DNA of 64,000 nt, from assembly GCA_963704535.1 (NCBI GenBank), contig OY969916.1, positions 4,960,001-5,024,000 on the forward strand, given 5' to 3'. Position 1 is the first letter of the stretch, and the number at the start of each line of letters is the position of its first letter. The translations under genes were made by a program, and so were the position numbers. Below, one piece after another: positions 9,184 to 17,451 of this stretch. This DNA comes from G963704535 sp963704535. GTDB lineage: Bacteria; Chloroflexota; Chloroflexia; Chloroflexales; Roseiflexaceae. The notes under the pieces were generated by a model that saw only the letters and a list, made by a program, of their open reading frames with translations, had not been told where the DNA came from and ran no database searches.

Positions 9184-10549
9184 GTGAAGATCCCTCTCGC
9201 ACGATTGCGAACCGGCGCTACCATGGCGGTGCTGGCGCTGGTGCTGCCGATCCTTGCGGCGTGCGGCGGCGGCGCGGCTGAACCGACTAGCCAGCCGATC
9301 CCTACCGCGTCGCTCGCGACGCCGGCCGGCACACAGCCAACCGCCCCGGCGGCCCCGGCCACCACTGCGCCAACCGTCCCGCCCGCGCCCTCGGCGACCC
9401 CGGCCGCCGACGTGCAGCCGACCGCCCCGCCGGCCGTCGAGGCCGGCCCACTCAAGAACTCCTTACCTGGAGTTCGGCATAGCCGAGCACTTGTACTACA
9501 CCGACCGCGCGCGCGTGCTGACACTGACCAGCGCCGCCGGGTTCGACTGGGTGCGTCAGCAAGTGGTCTGGAAAGATATCGAGGGCCCCACTGCCGGCAA
9601 CTATGCCTGGGGCGAACTCGACAATATTGTCAATGACGTCAACGCCAATAATCTGAAGCTGCTGGTCAGCATCGTCCAGTCACCGAGCTTCCACACTGCC
9701 GACGGCAGCAGCGGCCTGCCACAGGACCCCCAGAGCCTGGGCAGTTTCGTTGAGGCCATGGCCCAGCGCTACGGCGACAAGATCCAGGCCTACGAGATCT
9801 GGAACGAGCAGAACCTGGCCCACGAGAACGGCGGCCGCGTCACCGTCGAGGACGCCGGGCGCTACGTCGAGATCCTGGCCGAATCCTACCGGCGGATCAA
9901 GGCTGTGACCCCGAATGCGTTCGTGCTGGCCGGCCCACCCTCGTCCAGCGGCGTCAACGATCCGAGCCTGGCAGTGTCCGACGAGAACTACTACCGCGCC
10001 ATGTACAGCTACAAAGACGGCATGATCAAGGAATTCTTCGACGCACAGGCGGTGCATCCCGGCGGCGCGGCCAACCCGCCCGACACGTTCTGGCCCGACA
10101 ACCCCAGCTTCATCGAGGGCTGCCAGCCGGCCCCCGACCGCTGCTGGAACGATGACCCGACCCACTATTTCCGGCACGTCGAGGATGTGCAGCGGTTTAT
10201 GGATGAGGAGGGTGTCGGCGACCACCAGCTCTGGATCACCGAGTTCGGCTGGGCGACCCCCAACAACACCCCCGGCTACGAGTTCGGCAACCACGTCTCG
10301 CTGGAGCAGCAGAAGGACTACATCATCGGCGCAATGCGGCGGGCCTACGAGGATTACCGCTACGAGGACGGCAAGCCGCGAGTCGGCGTGATGATCCTGT
10401 GGAATATGAATTTCGCGGTGCTGTGGGGCGCGCAGGGTAATCCGAACCACGAGCAGGCGTCGTTCGGCATCCTCAACCCCGATTGGAGCCCGCGCCCGTC
10501 GTTCCTGGCTATCCAAGGCTATATCGACCAGGTCAAGCGGGAGCGCTAG
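9184..10549 (+). pseudogene. Glycoside hydrolase-like lipoprotein, paralogue of the upstream gene, one frameshift
   Basis: A GTG start at 9184 follows AAGGAGATCAGA. The N-terminus is a lipoprotein signal (lipobox LAAC near residue 28) with a Thr/Pro/Ala linker. At 9463-9464 an extra T (TCCTTACC for TCCTACC) shifts the frame. The remainder continues as a catalytic domain with the same EIWNEQNLAHENGGRV and WITEFGWAT motifs as its neighbour. It lacks the two VQYFER modules. Removing one T gives an open frame of about 450 codons, so either the gene is inactivated or the base is a read error. If intact it would be a membrane-anchored extracytoplasmic hydrolase-like protein. Confidence 0.75.
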
Positions 10550-10555
10550 TTCGCT

Positions 10556-10608
10556 TCTGGGAAAAGGGGGTTTGAGGGGCAGCCCCCTCAGTCTCCCCCC
10601 ACCCAACA
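10556..10608. repeat. AGGGG-family hairpin
   Basis: AAAAGGGGGTTTGAGGGGC/GCCCCCTCAGTCTCCCCCC lies just after the hydrolase-like gene and probably doubles as its terminator. A second, shorter hairpin (CGCCGGATGATC/GATCGTCCGGCG) lies at 10664-10692 before the HD gene. Confidence 0.55.
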
Positions 10609-10718
10609 TTGTAAAGTGGAATGGCGCCGTCCGAAACCTTGTCTAACGTATTTACGATCTACGCCGGATGATCACCTGGATCGTCCGGCGCTTCTTATTG
10701 CGTGGTATCATAGCGGCC

Positions 10719-11729
10719 ATGTCTACACCAGACCTGTCACAGACACAGATCGAGCACATAGCAGCGCTTGTCGATCAGGGTGACACCGCCGGCATGCGCG
10801 ATGAGCTTGTCGCGCTGTTGGAGCATCGGCACAGTGCCCGGCGGCTGCGCGCCCTCGACGCGACCGGCCTGCTGACGCGCATCATCCCAGAGCTGGAGCC
10901 GGCCCGCGCCACCGACCAGCCCAGCGTTCACTTCCTCCCTGTCCTGGCGCACTCGATCGAGGCCGTGGCCGCGGTGGACTGGCTGTTCCACGAACTCAAG
11001 ATCGTCGGGGCGACCGCAGAGGGGGAGAGGGGGAGAGGGGGAGAAGAGGAGACCCAGGCACTGCCAGCAGCGCTACAGGCAAACCCTGAGCTTCGCTATC
11101 GCAGCACCTATGCCGAGGCATTCCGAGAACGGTTCACGCAACTGCTGGACGCTGGGCACCCGCGTCGGGTGCTTTTCAAGCTGGCGACGCTGCTGCATGA
11201 CGTGGCCAAGCCGCAAACCAAGCAGACCAAGCCGGACGGCGACGTCAGCTTCTATGAACACCAAACGATCGGCGGCGAGATAGCGCGGGAGGTCGCGCTG
11301 CGGCTGGGCTTCAGCGCAGAGGAGGCGATCTACATCCGTTCGATCGTGCGCGAGCATATGCGGCCGGGGCAACTGGCCACGCTGGATGAGGTGACACTGC
11401 GCGCCGTGCGCCGCTTCTTCCACGCGACCGGCGACGCCGGGCCGGATATCCTGCTGCACTCGCTGGCCGATCACATGGCGACGCGCGGGCCACGCCTGAA
11501 TGTCGCGGCGTGGTACGCCCAGGTCGCTTGGACCGACATGCTGATCGAGACGATCTGGGGAGCGGAGATCGAGCTTGAGCGCCCGCTACTGAACGGCAAG
11601 GATCTGATGAGCGAGTTTGGGATCGCGCCTGGTCCGGCGGTGGGCCGGCTGCTGGCGGCGATCGGCGAAGCCCAGGCCGGCGGCGATATCACGACCCGTG
11701 CCGAGGCGCTGGAACTGGCCGCCGGCTGA
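10719..11729 (+). CDS. HD-domain protein related to the C-terminal part of tRNA nucleotidyltransferase/poly(A) polymerase
   Basis: A 336-residue protein. I prefer the ATG at 10719 (MSTPDLS) over the in-frame one at 10668, which falls inside a hairpin. The N-terminal part (LRALDATGLLTRIIPELEPAR...LPVLAHS) matches the helical region that precedes the HD domain in CCA-adding enzymes. The HD pair is H160-D161 in LLHDVAKP, with later HQ and REHM metal-ligand candidates. No nucleotidyltransferase head domain is present, so a metal-dependent phosphohydrolase is the likely role. An acidic, Arg/Gly-rich insert (EGERGRGGEEE) is encoded by a tandem GGGGGAGA repeat at 11018-11050. Confidence 0.75.
   Translation: MSTPDLSQTQIEHIAALVDQGDTAGMRDELVALLEHRHSARRLRALDATGLLTRIIPELEPARATDQPSVHFLPVLAHSIEAVAAVDWLFHELKIVGATAEGERGRGGEEETQALPAALQANPELRYRSTYAEAFRERFTQLLDAGHPRRVLFKLATLLHDVAKPQTKQTKPDGDVSFYEHQTIGGEIAREVALRLGFSAEEAIYIRSIVREHMRPGQLATLDEVTLRAVRRFFHATGDAGPDILLHSLADHMATRGPRLNVAAWYAQVAWTDMLIETIWGAEIELERPLLNGKDLMSEFGIAPGPAVGRLLAAIGEAQAGGDITTRAEALELAAG
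11018..11050. repeat. Tandem GGGGGAGA repeat inside the HD-domain gene
   Basis: Three to four copies of an 8-bp GGGGGAGA unit are read in frame as an Arg/Gly/Glu-rich insert. No inverted arm is present, unlike the intergenic elements. Confidence 0.65.
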
Positions 11730-11905
11730 TACGAAAGAGCGGATAGGAGAGCTGATAGGGGAGCGGATAGAACGGATAACAGGGCCGTGGCGAAGACAGG
11801 ATGACAAGATGAAGGGGTGAAGGGGTGTATTTGAGGATGGATATCGGCGCCTGCCCTGAACTGTGCCGAAGAGGTCGGAGGTCGGCGGTCGGTGGTCGGT
11901 GGTCG
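11729..11905. repeat. Degenerate short tandem repeats after the HD gene
   Basis: GAGCGGATAG-like units, then AGATGAAGGGGTGAAGGGGTG, then tandem TCGGTGG heptads (11876-11905). No gene is visible here. Confidence 0.5.
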
Positions 11906-11908
11906 GCT

Positions 11909-12073
11909 TCACGTATCACGCTTCATCCGCTTCGGGCGACCCTTGATATGCAGCTCATCGGTGCGGCCCGTCCTATCGCCGGAGCGCGGGCGCTCGCCGT
12001 TCAGGTACGGCAGTAGCACCAGCGTCAGCACAATCATCACGAATAGCAACAGGCCGGGCACGGTCTTAAGCAT
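11909..12073 (-). CDS. Small single-pass membrane protein (54 aa)
   Basis: Reverse-strand ORF starting at ATG 12073-12071, with CAGGAGTGATAATT in front as a good Shine-Dalgarno. It encodes an N-terminal hydrophobic helix (roughly residues 5-23, GLLLFVMIVLTLVLLP) followed by a very basic, Arg-rich cytosolic tail of about 30 residues. Resembles no family I can name. The organisation (short lead, one helix, basic tail) is the same as in the small gene at 22587, although the sequences differ. Confidence 0.55.
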   Translation of the reverse strand: MLKTVPGLLLFVMIVLTLVLLPYLNGERPRSGDRTGRTDELHIKGRPKRMKRDT

Positions 12074-12244
12074 AATTATCACTCCTGTCTACACGCGTTC
12101 ATGGCGCCGCGCGCCTTGGGCATCCTAACGCACCGCAGCACAGGAGACAATGAGAGCTGGCTGACATATCACTGAAAGAGCGCTACGCGGCATAGCCTGT
12201 ACGCCGCTGGCGTGAGCGCCAGAGGGGATGGTGCAGACCGCCGG

Positions 12245-12628
12245 CTAGCGGAGGACGTCGCGAACGATCTGCTCCAGTCGGTCGAGCGGAAACGGCTTCG
12301 GCAGGTAATAGTCGACCCGCTGCTCACGCGCGCGCTTCTCCAGTTCGGGTGTAGCATACGCAGTAATAAGGACTACGCGCGTATCCGGCGCGGTCTCCTT
12401 GATTGCCGCAGTCAACTGGAGGCCGTTCATGCCGGGCATATTGTAGTCGGTAATGACCAACGGCACCGGGCGCAGTGCGATCTGAGCGAGGGCCTCGGCA
12501 CCACCGTTCACTGTGACGATATCATAGCCGCCGGTGAGGTCGCGCATCAGGCGGTGGAGGATGATTAGAATATCGGGCTCATCTTCGACAAGAATGATCG
12601 CCGGATTCCGTGTATGTTGGTCGGGCAT
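12245..12628 (-). CDS. Single-domain response regulator (CheY-like receiver)
   Basis: A 127-residue protein. The ATG at 12628 is preceded by GAGGAGCGCTTT, so the longer in-frame extension is not needed. It is one REC domain: acidic pair E15-D16 in LVEDEPD, phosphoacceptor D61 in VITDYNMPG, T89 in LITAY and K111 in PKPF. No output domain follows, so it should act by protein contact, for example on a histidine kinase, motor or phosphorelay partner. No kinase gene is adjacent. Confidence 0.9.
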   Translation of the reverse strand: MPDQHTRNPAIILVEDEPDILIILHRLMRDLTGGYDIVTVNGGAEALAQIALRPVPLVITDYNMPGMNGLQLTAAIKETAPDTRVVLITAYATPELEKRAREQRVDYYLPKPFPLDRLEQIVRDVLR

Positions 12629-12737
12629 AAAGCGCTCCTCAGCAAGGGTAGCTGGCCATGGACGTTTCTGGCTTCCAATTCTATCACACAGCGCTGCGAG
12701 GGGCAACCGCCAGTCAATCAATCGCCGATCGTAGTGT

Positions 12738-12766
12738 TTGCAATTGTGTATAACTCGTGGTATTAT
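12738..12766 (+). promoter_or_regulatory. Promoter of the tRNA pair
   Basis: TTGCAA (12738-12743) and TATTAT (12761-12766) with a 17-base spacer, 16 bases before tRNA-Arg. Confidence 0.55.
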
Positions 12767-12782
12767 GGCGGCGTGCAATCAT

Positions 12783-12859
12783 GACCCTGTAGCTCAGTGG
12801 ATTAGAGCGCTTCCCTGCGGAGGAAGAGGTCGGGCGTTCGAGTCGCCCCAGGGTCGCCA
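12783..12859 (+). tRNA. tRNA-Arg (anticodon GCG), CCA encoded
   Basis: Acceptor arms GACCCTG/CAGGGTC pair fully; D-loop AGCTCAGTGGATTAGAGC; anticodon stem CTTCC/GGAAG with loop CTGCGGA; T-arm with GTTCGAGTC. The GCG anticodon reads CGC/CGU. Most bacteria use ACG here. Confidence 0.9.
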
Positions 12860-12960
12860 ATGGTGGGAGGGCGGTCGCGCCGGCAGGCGCCGGGCCGCCT
12901 TTTGTCTGGAAGGCGCAAACCTGCCGGCACCCCGCCGCACCACAACTGCATAGAGCCCCT

Positions 12961-13050
12961 GGGGAGGTGACAGAGCGGTTGAATGTGCTCGTCTCGAAAA
13001 CGAGTTGGGTCTGAAAGCCCACGTGGGTTCGAATCCCACCCTCCCCGCCA
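12961..13050 (+). tRNA. tRNA-Ser (anticodon CGA), CCA encoded
   Basis: Acceptor GGGGAGG/CCTCCCC, anticodon stem CTCGT/ACGAG with loop CTCGAAA (anticodon CGA), a long variable arm (TTGGGTCTGAAAGCCCAC), a T-loop with GTTCGAATC and terminal GCCA. The extra arm is diagnostic of a class II tRNA. Confidence 0.93.
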
Positions 13051-13056
13051 CTACGA

Positions 13057-13190
13057 TCCGCATCTCACGCAACTATCTCAACCTGATCGAGCGCGGCCAG
13101 GCCGATGTTCGCTACGCAATCGTGGCGGCGTTTTGCCTGTGCTTGCAAATCAAGCTTCCATCTTTCCGATTGCGGACCGCAATCGGAAGC
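13057..13190 (+). pseudogene. Fragment of an XRE-type helix-turn-helix regulator
   Basis: Directly behind tRNA-Ser the frame reads RISRNYLNLIERGQAD, which resembles the second half of a Cro/C1-type HTH (recognition helix plus LIERGxA). There is no start, and the similarity ends after about 40 codons where an AGGGG repeat begins. Probably a remnant of an element that integrated at the tRNA. Confidence 0.4.
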
Positions 13191-13196
13191 CCCCTC

Positions 13197-13299
13197 TCAG
13201 AAACTGTCTGAAAAGGTTCGCTTCCCACTCGCAATCCGTGGTGGAAAGAGGTTCTTGAGGAGGCTTCCCCCTCAAACTCCCCTTTTAAGCAGTCTCTCA
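13197..13299. repeat. AGGGG repeat, full-length copy 2
   Basis: Begins CAGAAACTGTCTGAAAAGG and ends CTTTTAAGCAGTCTC, with the TTGAGGAGG.../CCCTCAAAC internal hairpin. Confidence 0.7.
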
Positions 13300-13377
13300 A
13301 GGCGCCGTTCTACGCCTGTGGTATCCCGCTCGACCCTGGTCAGGAGGTCGCATGGCACAACGCAGACCAAGGCGATC

Positions 13378-13560
13378 ATGCCTCCCCTTGACCGCATCCC
13401 CACGCCGATCACCAAGGAGCACATTCGCATGCACTGGATCAAGCGCGATTAGGTGGCGCTGATCGAGGGGATGCTCGATGAGACGGTCGGGTGGTCAGCG
13501 ACGATGTCGAAGCTGATCGTGGCGGGCGAGGAGAGGAACGAGGACGGAATAGTGACTTGA
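13378..13560 (+). pseudogene. Remnant ORF with internal TAG
   Basis: A frame starting ATG CCT CCC at 13378 runs to TGA at 13558, but is broken by TAG at 13450. It encodes a 24-residue N-terminal piece and, after the stop, a 35-residue piece (VALIEGMLDETVGW...). Family not recognised. It fits with the neighbouring fragments as a decayed insertion next to tRNA-Ser. Confidence 0.4.
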
Positions 13561-13645
13561 TGACTATACTAATCGATAGCAGTGGATTCCACTACTCATT
13601 TTATAATACCTAGACTGCAAGAGAGCAACTGAAAGGGTAGGTGTT

Positions 13646-13879
13646 ATGGATGCAAGGACGTTCTTGACCTACGTTGCCGACGAACTGGCGCTATCACAAT
13701 CTGAACATGGGCCTCTACATAGTGCGCACGAAGGGTTCGCTGTCATCCTTGAAGAGGTGGATGAGCTAAAAGCTGAAGTCTGGAAAAAGTCAGCGCAACG
13801 CGATAACTCCACTATGCGCCGGGAGTTAATTCAGATTGCGGCAATGTGTGCCCGGATGGCAGCGGATCTTAATCTGTAA
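13646..13879 (+). CDS. Small MazG-like helical protein
   Basis: 77 residues, ATG preceded by GAAAGGGTAGGTGTT. The core HEGFAVILEEVDELKAEV...RRELIQIAAMCARMAADL has the EExxE spacing and helical pattern of all-alpha NTP pyrophosphohydrolases (MazG/dUTPase-like), which hydrolyse abnormal or signalling nucleotides. It is shorter than typical MazG domains, so activity is uncertain. Its position among TA modules, an EVE protein and IS elements fits an accessory role. Confidence 0.55.
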   Translation: MDARTFLTYVADELALSQSEHGPLHSAHEGFAVILEEVDELKAEVWKKSAQRDNSTMRRELIQIAAMCARMAADLNL

Positions 13880-13932
13880 ACCATGTGTCAATAACGGTAC
13901 TAGCCTCCCCGGCAGGTGCTCCAGGAGTGATG

Positions 13933-14412
13933 CTAGATATTATCAAACCACTCCTGGAGCGCCTGCCACTCGCTCTCGCTCACAACAAAGTTCGTCCCAC
14001 GCGGTGCTCGGATAATACTGAGGTTCCAGAGCGCAGGGTCAGCTTGGAGATACACCTTCAGGAGTGGGCGTTCAAGTAGAACTCGGTCGTATCGTACCCA
14101 TACTCGGGCCTTTGGGCGTTCACCCTCATCCGTAGCGATCCAATATGTCAGCCCTGTTGGTGAGTCGGATTGGGTGATTGGAGTAGTTCTAACAGTTCCC
14201 AAGGCATAAATGCCTGCTGCAGGACCACAGATCCAAATGACGACCTTGTCACCAGCAATAACCTCGCGAGCGTGTTGATTGAGGTTCCACAGCTCCTCAT
14301 GCTCTACCTTAAGAGAGGTGCGGATATGGTACTTCTGTGGATTAGCCTGAAAGATCCAGGCTTTTTGCGGACGCGCGAGCGTGGCGCAGGTTGAGGGTGA
14401 GATTTCGTCCAT
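13933..14412 (-). CDS. EVE-domain (PUA-like) protein
   Basis: About 159 residues from the ATG at 14412, which has AAAGGTGG eight bases upstream; a TTG nine codons earlier (14439) overlaps the preceding gene. The sequence opens with a KAWIFQANPQKYHI stretch and contains GDKVVIWICG...GIYALGTV, the pattern of EVE/PUA-like folds that bind modified bases in DNA or RNA. In other bacteria such domains are often linked to modification-dependent restriction. Here the upstream neighbour is the C-terminal half of a disrupted bpsA-like gene, and no McrB or nuclease gene is next to it. Partner and ligand are unknown. Confidence 0.7.
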   Translation of the reverse strand: MDEISPSTCATLARPQKAWIFQANPQKYHIRTSLKVEHEELWNLNQHAREVIAGDKVVIWICGPAAGIYALGTVRTTPITQSDSPTGLTYWIATDEGERPKARVWVRYDRVLLERPLLKVYLQADPALWNLSIIRAPRGTNFVVSESEWQALQEWFDNI

Positions 14413-14906
14413 GGATGGTACCACCTTTATCAGCTCCAATGGTAGTCTCGACTGGAGTCCTTACGAATGTAGCGTGGGTACGGTAGTGTAACGTTGCGCC
14501 CATAGAAGTACGGAATTTCGTTTGCGTCAACACGCCGCCCTGCATAGAGCATTGGCGCGATAGGCTCAGTCGTCTGGGAGAGCTGGCTGATCATCATCAT
14601 GGCCGATGTCAGATGTATATCGTCATCAAGATGATAACGGTGCAGTTCGTTAAGCTTCTCTGTAACAATCCAGCCGTGATTGCAGAGAAACTGTTGGGTG
14701 GCTCCCATGGCGTAGTGCGACCAGGGCCGCTGTGGATCATCAGGCAGAATAATACACCCTTTGCCCCCGAAGCGCGTCAACTCGCACCCGCGGGTGATAA
14801 AGAGGCGGGCACTCGCTCCATTGTTCCGACTGCCATACGGAGGATTGGTGTAAAACCAGTCGCATCCGGCAGCCAGATCTATTGGTACTGGGTCGAACAC
14901 ATTATA

Positions 14907-15871
14907 GGCTCTTTCTGCCAATCCGCTTTCCGGTATCAAGCCGCTGCGGCGGCATGCGAGAGGAGGCGAAGATAGCGTTCGATAAACGCCAGCTTGACCA
15001 GTCCCAAGTAGTTGAGTGCCAGCTTCTCGTAGCGCGTCGCGATCGCACGACACTCTTTCAGCCAGCCCACGCACTGCTCGATCGTAGAGCGACGGCGATA
15101 CAGCACGCAATCATAGGTCACTGGGCGACCAGGTTTTGGTTTTCCACTGCGCCGTTTGGGTGGAATGATTGGTTTGATACCACGCGAGCGCAACCAGTGG
15201 CGGATGCGCTGAGCGTCGTAGGCGCGGTCGGCCGCCAAGCGACGTGGTCGTCGTCGGATGCGTCCGCTAGCGCGTGGGATGGCCACCTGCTCCATCACGG
15301 TTTCGACCTGTGTTGATTCGTGAGTTTGCCCAGGCGTGAGACAGACATCGAGCGGCACGCCGTTGCCGTCACTCAGCAGATGGATTTTGGTGCTAAAGCC
15401 ACCCACCGATCGTCCGAGTGCGTGGTTGCCGGGTTCGGAGTTGCCGTCAGGTCCGCTTTTTTCGGCTCCAGCAGCGGCGCGGTGGGCACGCACGATCGTG
15501 CTATCGAGCGACCATTGCTCCCAGTCGATAATGCCTTGTGCATCCAGTTTGGTTTGGAGCGTCTTGAGGATGCGATCCCAGATGCCGTTGCGGCGCCAGG
15601 TGGTGTAGCGGTCATAGATTGTTTTCCAGTTGCCATAGCGTTCAGGAATATCGGGCCAGGGCGCGCCGGTGTGCAAACGCCAGAGGATGCCGTTGATAAT
15701 CGGACGGTGCTCTTTGTAAGGATGACCAGTCTTGCCATCATTGGTCGGTAAATCTGGCTCAATCAGCGCATACTGTTCGTCAGTCAGTTCGTAGCGTGCC
15801 ATCATTGCTCCGGTCTCATTATGGTAAACCTATAGTCTACCACAACCGCTACCGGATTGTCAGAAAGAGCC
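14907..15871 (-). mobile_element. IS5-family insertion sequence (965 bp)
   Basis: Terminal inverted repeats GGCTCTTTCTGCCAATCCG (left) and its near-complement ending CAGAAAGAGCC (right) bound a single transposase gene. The element is flanked by a TA duplication (14905-14906 and 15872-15873). It sits inside a bpsA-like gene. Confidence 0.9.
14936..15805 (-). CDS. IS5-family DDE transposase
   Basis: 289 residues, or 288 from the second Met (MARYELT). An N-terminal DUF4096-type region (LTDEQYALIEPDLP...GILWRLHTGAPWPDIPERYG) precedes the catalytic triad: D in SLDSTIVRAHR, D in AADRAYD and E in RSTIEQCVGWLKE. It is intact, without the frameshift organisation seen in some IS5 subgroups. It catalyses cut-and-paste movement of the surrounding 965-bp element. 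The gene reads in the same direction as the gene it interrupts. Confidence 0.93.
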   Translation of the reverse strand: MMARYELTDEQYALIEPDLPTNDGKTGHPYKEHRPIINGILWRLHTGAPWPDIPERYGNWKTIYDRYTTWRRNGIWDRILKTLQTKLDAQGIIDWEQWSLDSTIVRAHRAAAGAEKSGPDGNSEPGNHALGRSVGGFSTKIHLLSDGNGVPLDVCLTPGQTHESTQVETVMEQVAIPRASGRIRRRPRRLAADRAYDAQRIRHWLRSRGIKPIIPPKRRSGKPKPGRPVTYDCVLYRRRSTIEQCVGWLKECRAIATRYEKLALNYLGLVKLAFIERYLRLLSHAAAAA

Positions 15872-16271
15872 TAGAGGGCGGTTGTCAATAGGTGAGCGAA
15901 GCCGTACCGCCGGGCAACCTGCTGCACTTTCGTCAGCAAGCGCTCGTCAAAATCAACAACCAGCATTTGAGTAGGCATCGGGTTGCCAAGGCTGCCCAGG
16001 AGACCAATGAGTAGGCTGGAGCAGTCGGCATCTCCGACGAAAACAACCGACTTGTTTGCAAGATAGGGGAGGACCAACTTGACCTGGCGCAGCAGGTCCT
16101 CCCCTCGCATGGGAATCTGGTCGAATTCGCGGAAGGCTGAAGGTCGCGCTCGTTCGACGATACGGACAGCACGGTGATCAGCATCGGTCATGGGAAGCAC
16201 CAAGACATCCTTTAACGTCCGATGAACAACGGTGGTGAATGGTCGTCTATGCGTAAGCGGCGAGGGTGTCA

Positions 16272-16910
16272 TTAGTTGTTACTCCTGGCATCAGCATCGT
16301 AGGTCGTATATTCTTCCCAGAGATTCCAGGTTTTAATGCGGAAATGAACAAGCTCGACGCTCACACCGTAGTAAGCGCCGATTTCCTCTGCTCGTCGCTG
16401 TCGATAGACCGCGAGAGCCACGGCTTTCGATGGCAGCAGAGCCGCAGCAGCCGTCCAGTATGCCTCGTCTTCGTTCCTCTTCTCATAGACGCGCTGCACC
16501 AGCCCTTCCTCGGTAGCTATGAATTTTGTCGGCTGGTGCTGGAAATACGAATGAGCCACCTCCTCCATGATTGTTATATTTTTCCGTTCGGGCGTCTGGT
16601 GTGGATTGAGCAATACCAGAAAGAATCCTTCGGGAAGCGGAAGTCCACCGCCTGACCATTGTTTTGCCGTCACCGTCTGAAGATGCTCCCGCGCTTCAGG
16701 GGAGATGTTGGTAATGTCCATCGGATATTTGAAGAGCAGGCGAAACTCATTAGTCGGCAACTGATGAGGGTCCAGACGATCAAGTCCGCCGATCTTCGTC
16801 CGTTTCCGCAACTCTCCACCATGCTGTTCTGCGAAACGAGCAAGTGCTCTCACATCCGTGTCGCTGGGGTATGCAATGGCCGCATTGGATGTGGATGATG
16901 ATATATCCAT
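16272..16910 (-). CDS. ImmA/IrrE-like protein with altered metallopeptidase motif
   Basis: 212 residues. The middle reads NITIMEEVAHSYFQH, the place where ImmA/IrrE (DUF955) peptidases carry HExxH. Here residues 116-120 are E-E-V-A-H, so the catalytic Glu and second His remain but the first His is Glu. The C-terminal part (AYWTAAAALLPSKAVALAVYRQRR..EIGAYYGVSVELVHFRI) is typical of the family, in which the peptidase cleaves an XRE repressor. The XRE gene lies directly upstream on the same strand, 45 bases away, so the pair is a likely regulator/antirepressor or TA-like module. Its stop codon overlaps the start codon of the bpsA-like gene behind it. Confidence 0.7.
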   Translation of the reverse strand: MDISSSTSNAAIAYPSDTDVRALARFAEQHGGELRKRTKIGGLDRLDPHQLPTNEFRLLFKYPMDITNISPEAREHLQTVTAKQWSGGGLPLPEGFFLVLLNPHQTPERKNITIMEEVAHSYFQHQPTKFIATEEGLVQRVYEKRNEDEAYWTAAAALLPSKAVALAVYRQRRAEEIGAYYGVSVELVHFRIKTWNLWEEYTTYDADARSNN

Positions 16911-16954
16911 CCGCTTCCCTCTCTTAAACTGTTCTATGCCGATAATGGGCTGGA

Positions 16955-17398
16955 CTAGCCACCAATTTCGGTGTTATTGGTGGGTGGGAGTGACTGATCG
17001 CTCAACTTCGCGAACTGCTCATAGGCAGCGCGGAACAGTTCGCTCAAGGCAGCAGCCGTCTTTGGGTCGAGCTTTCTGTCGGCACGTAGGTGCGCTTCAA
17101 CAATCGCCGGTGTGTTTTGGCCTTCTTGCAGGACCACTTCTTGTGTGTCGGGAGGCTTAATCTTTTGAATGGAAATCCCAAGCCAACGTGCCACCGCTGA
17201 CAGAGTGCGAACATCCGGCGCGCGAGCCCCGGTGCTGAGGCGCTCCAAGCGGGAAAGCGTTGCTGCACTGACGCCAATTTGATGTGATGCTTGATCTAAA
17301 GTCAAACCGTCAGCCTTTCGCTTGGCTCGGATCAGTTCACCAAGGTCCTCAACGTGGAGAATCTGGGGTGATCGTGTTGGAAGCTGATCATCATTCAT
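16955..17398 (-). CDS. XRE-family transcriptional regulator
   Basis: 147 residues from ATG 17398, chosen because AAGGAG lies seven bases upstream; the ATG at 17404 is too close. A Cro/C1-type HTH (LIRAKRKADGLTLDQASHQIGVSAATLSRLERLSTG) occupies about residues 20-75. The C-terminal part is helical with no named domain. It forms a pair with the ImmA-like gene behind it. The region upstream (17452-17540) holds palindromes such as CTTTCA-TGTG-TGAAAG that are natural operator candidates for autoregulation. Confidence 0.8.
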   Translation of the reverse strand: MNDDQLPTRSPQILHVEDLGELIRAKRKADGLTLDQASHQIGVSAATLSRLERLSTGARAPDVRTLSAVARWLGISIQKIKPPDTQEVVLQEGQNTPAIVEAHLRADRKLDPKTAAALSELFRAAYEQFAKLSDQSLPPTNNTEIGG

Positions 17399-17451
17399 GG
17401 CCATGCTCCTTGTAGCTGTTTCTCCGCTTCCTGTGGTCATCTTACAGTGTT

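Larger units (their letters stand above)
14430..16272 (-). pseudogene. BpsA-like (branched-chain polyamine synthase/DUF43) methyltransferase-fold gene interrupted by an IS5-family element
   Basis: Two halves flank the insertion. The N-terminal half (16272 down to 15872) has a Rossmann-like region (VVFVGDADCSSLLIGLLG...LVVDFDERLL). The C-terminal half (14906 down to 14430) continues YNVFDPVP, then DWFYTNPPYGS, CIILPDDPQRPW and EKLNELHRYHLDDD, as in the BpsA C-terminal family that transfers aminopropyl groups to polyamines. Removing the IS and one TA copy joins the halves in frame (...TTAL-YNVF...) into a 292-codon gene. The insertion is therefore clean and probably recent. The NPPY motif also occurs in N6-adenine methyltransferases, but the surrounding motifs favour BpsA. 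Confidence 0.75.

Noticed and set aside
14430..15110. 226-codon ORF as an intact methyltransferase
   Set aside because: Its first ~70 codons are IS5 end sequence; only the C-terminal part belongs to the interrupted bpsA-like gene.
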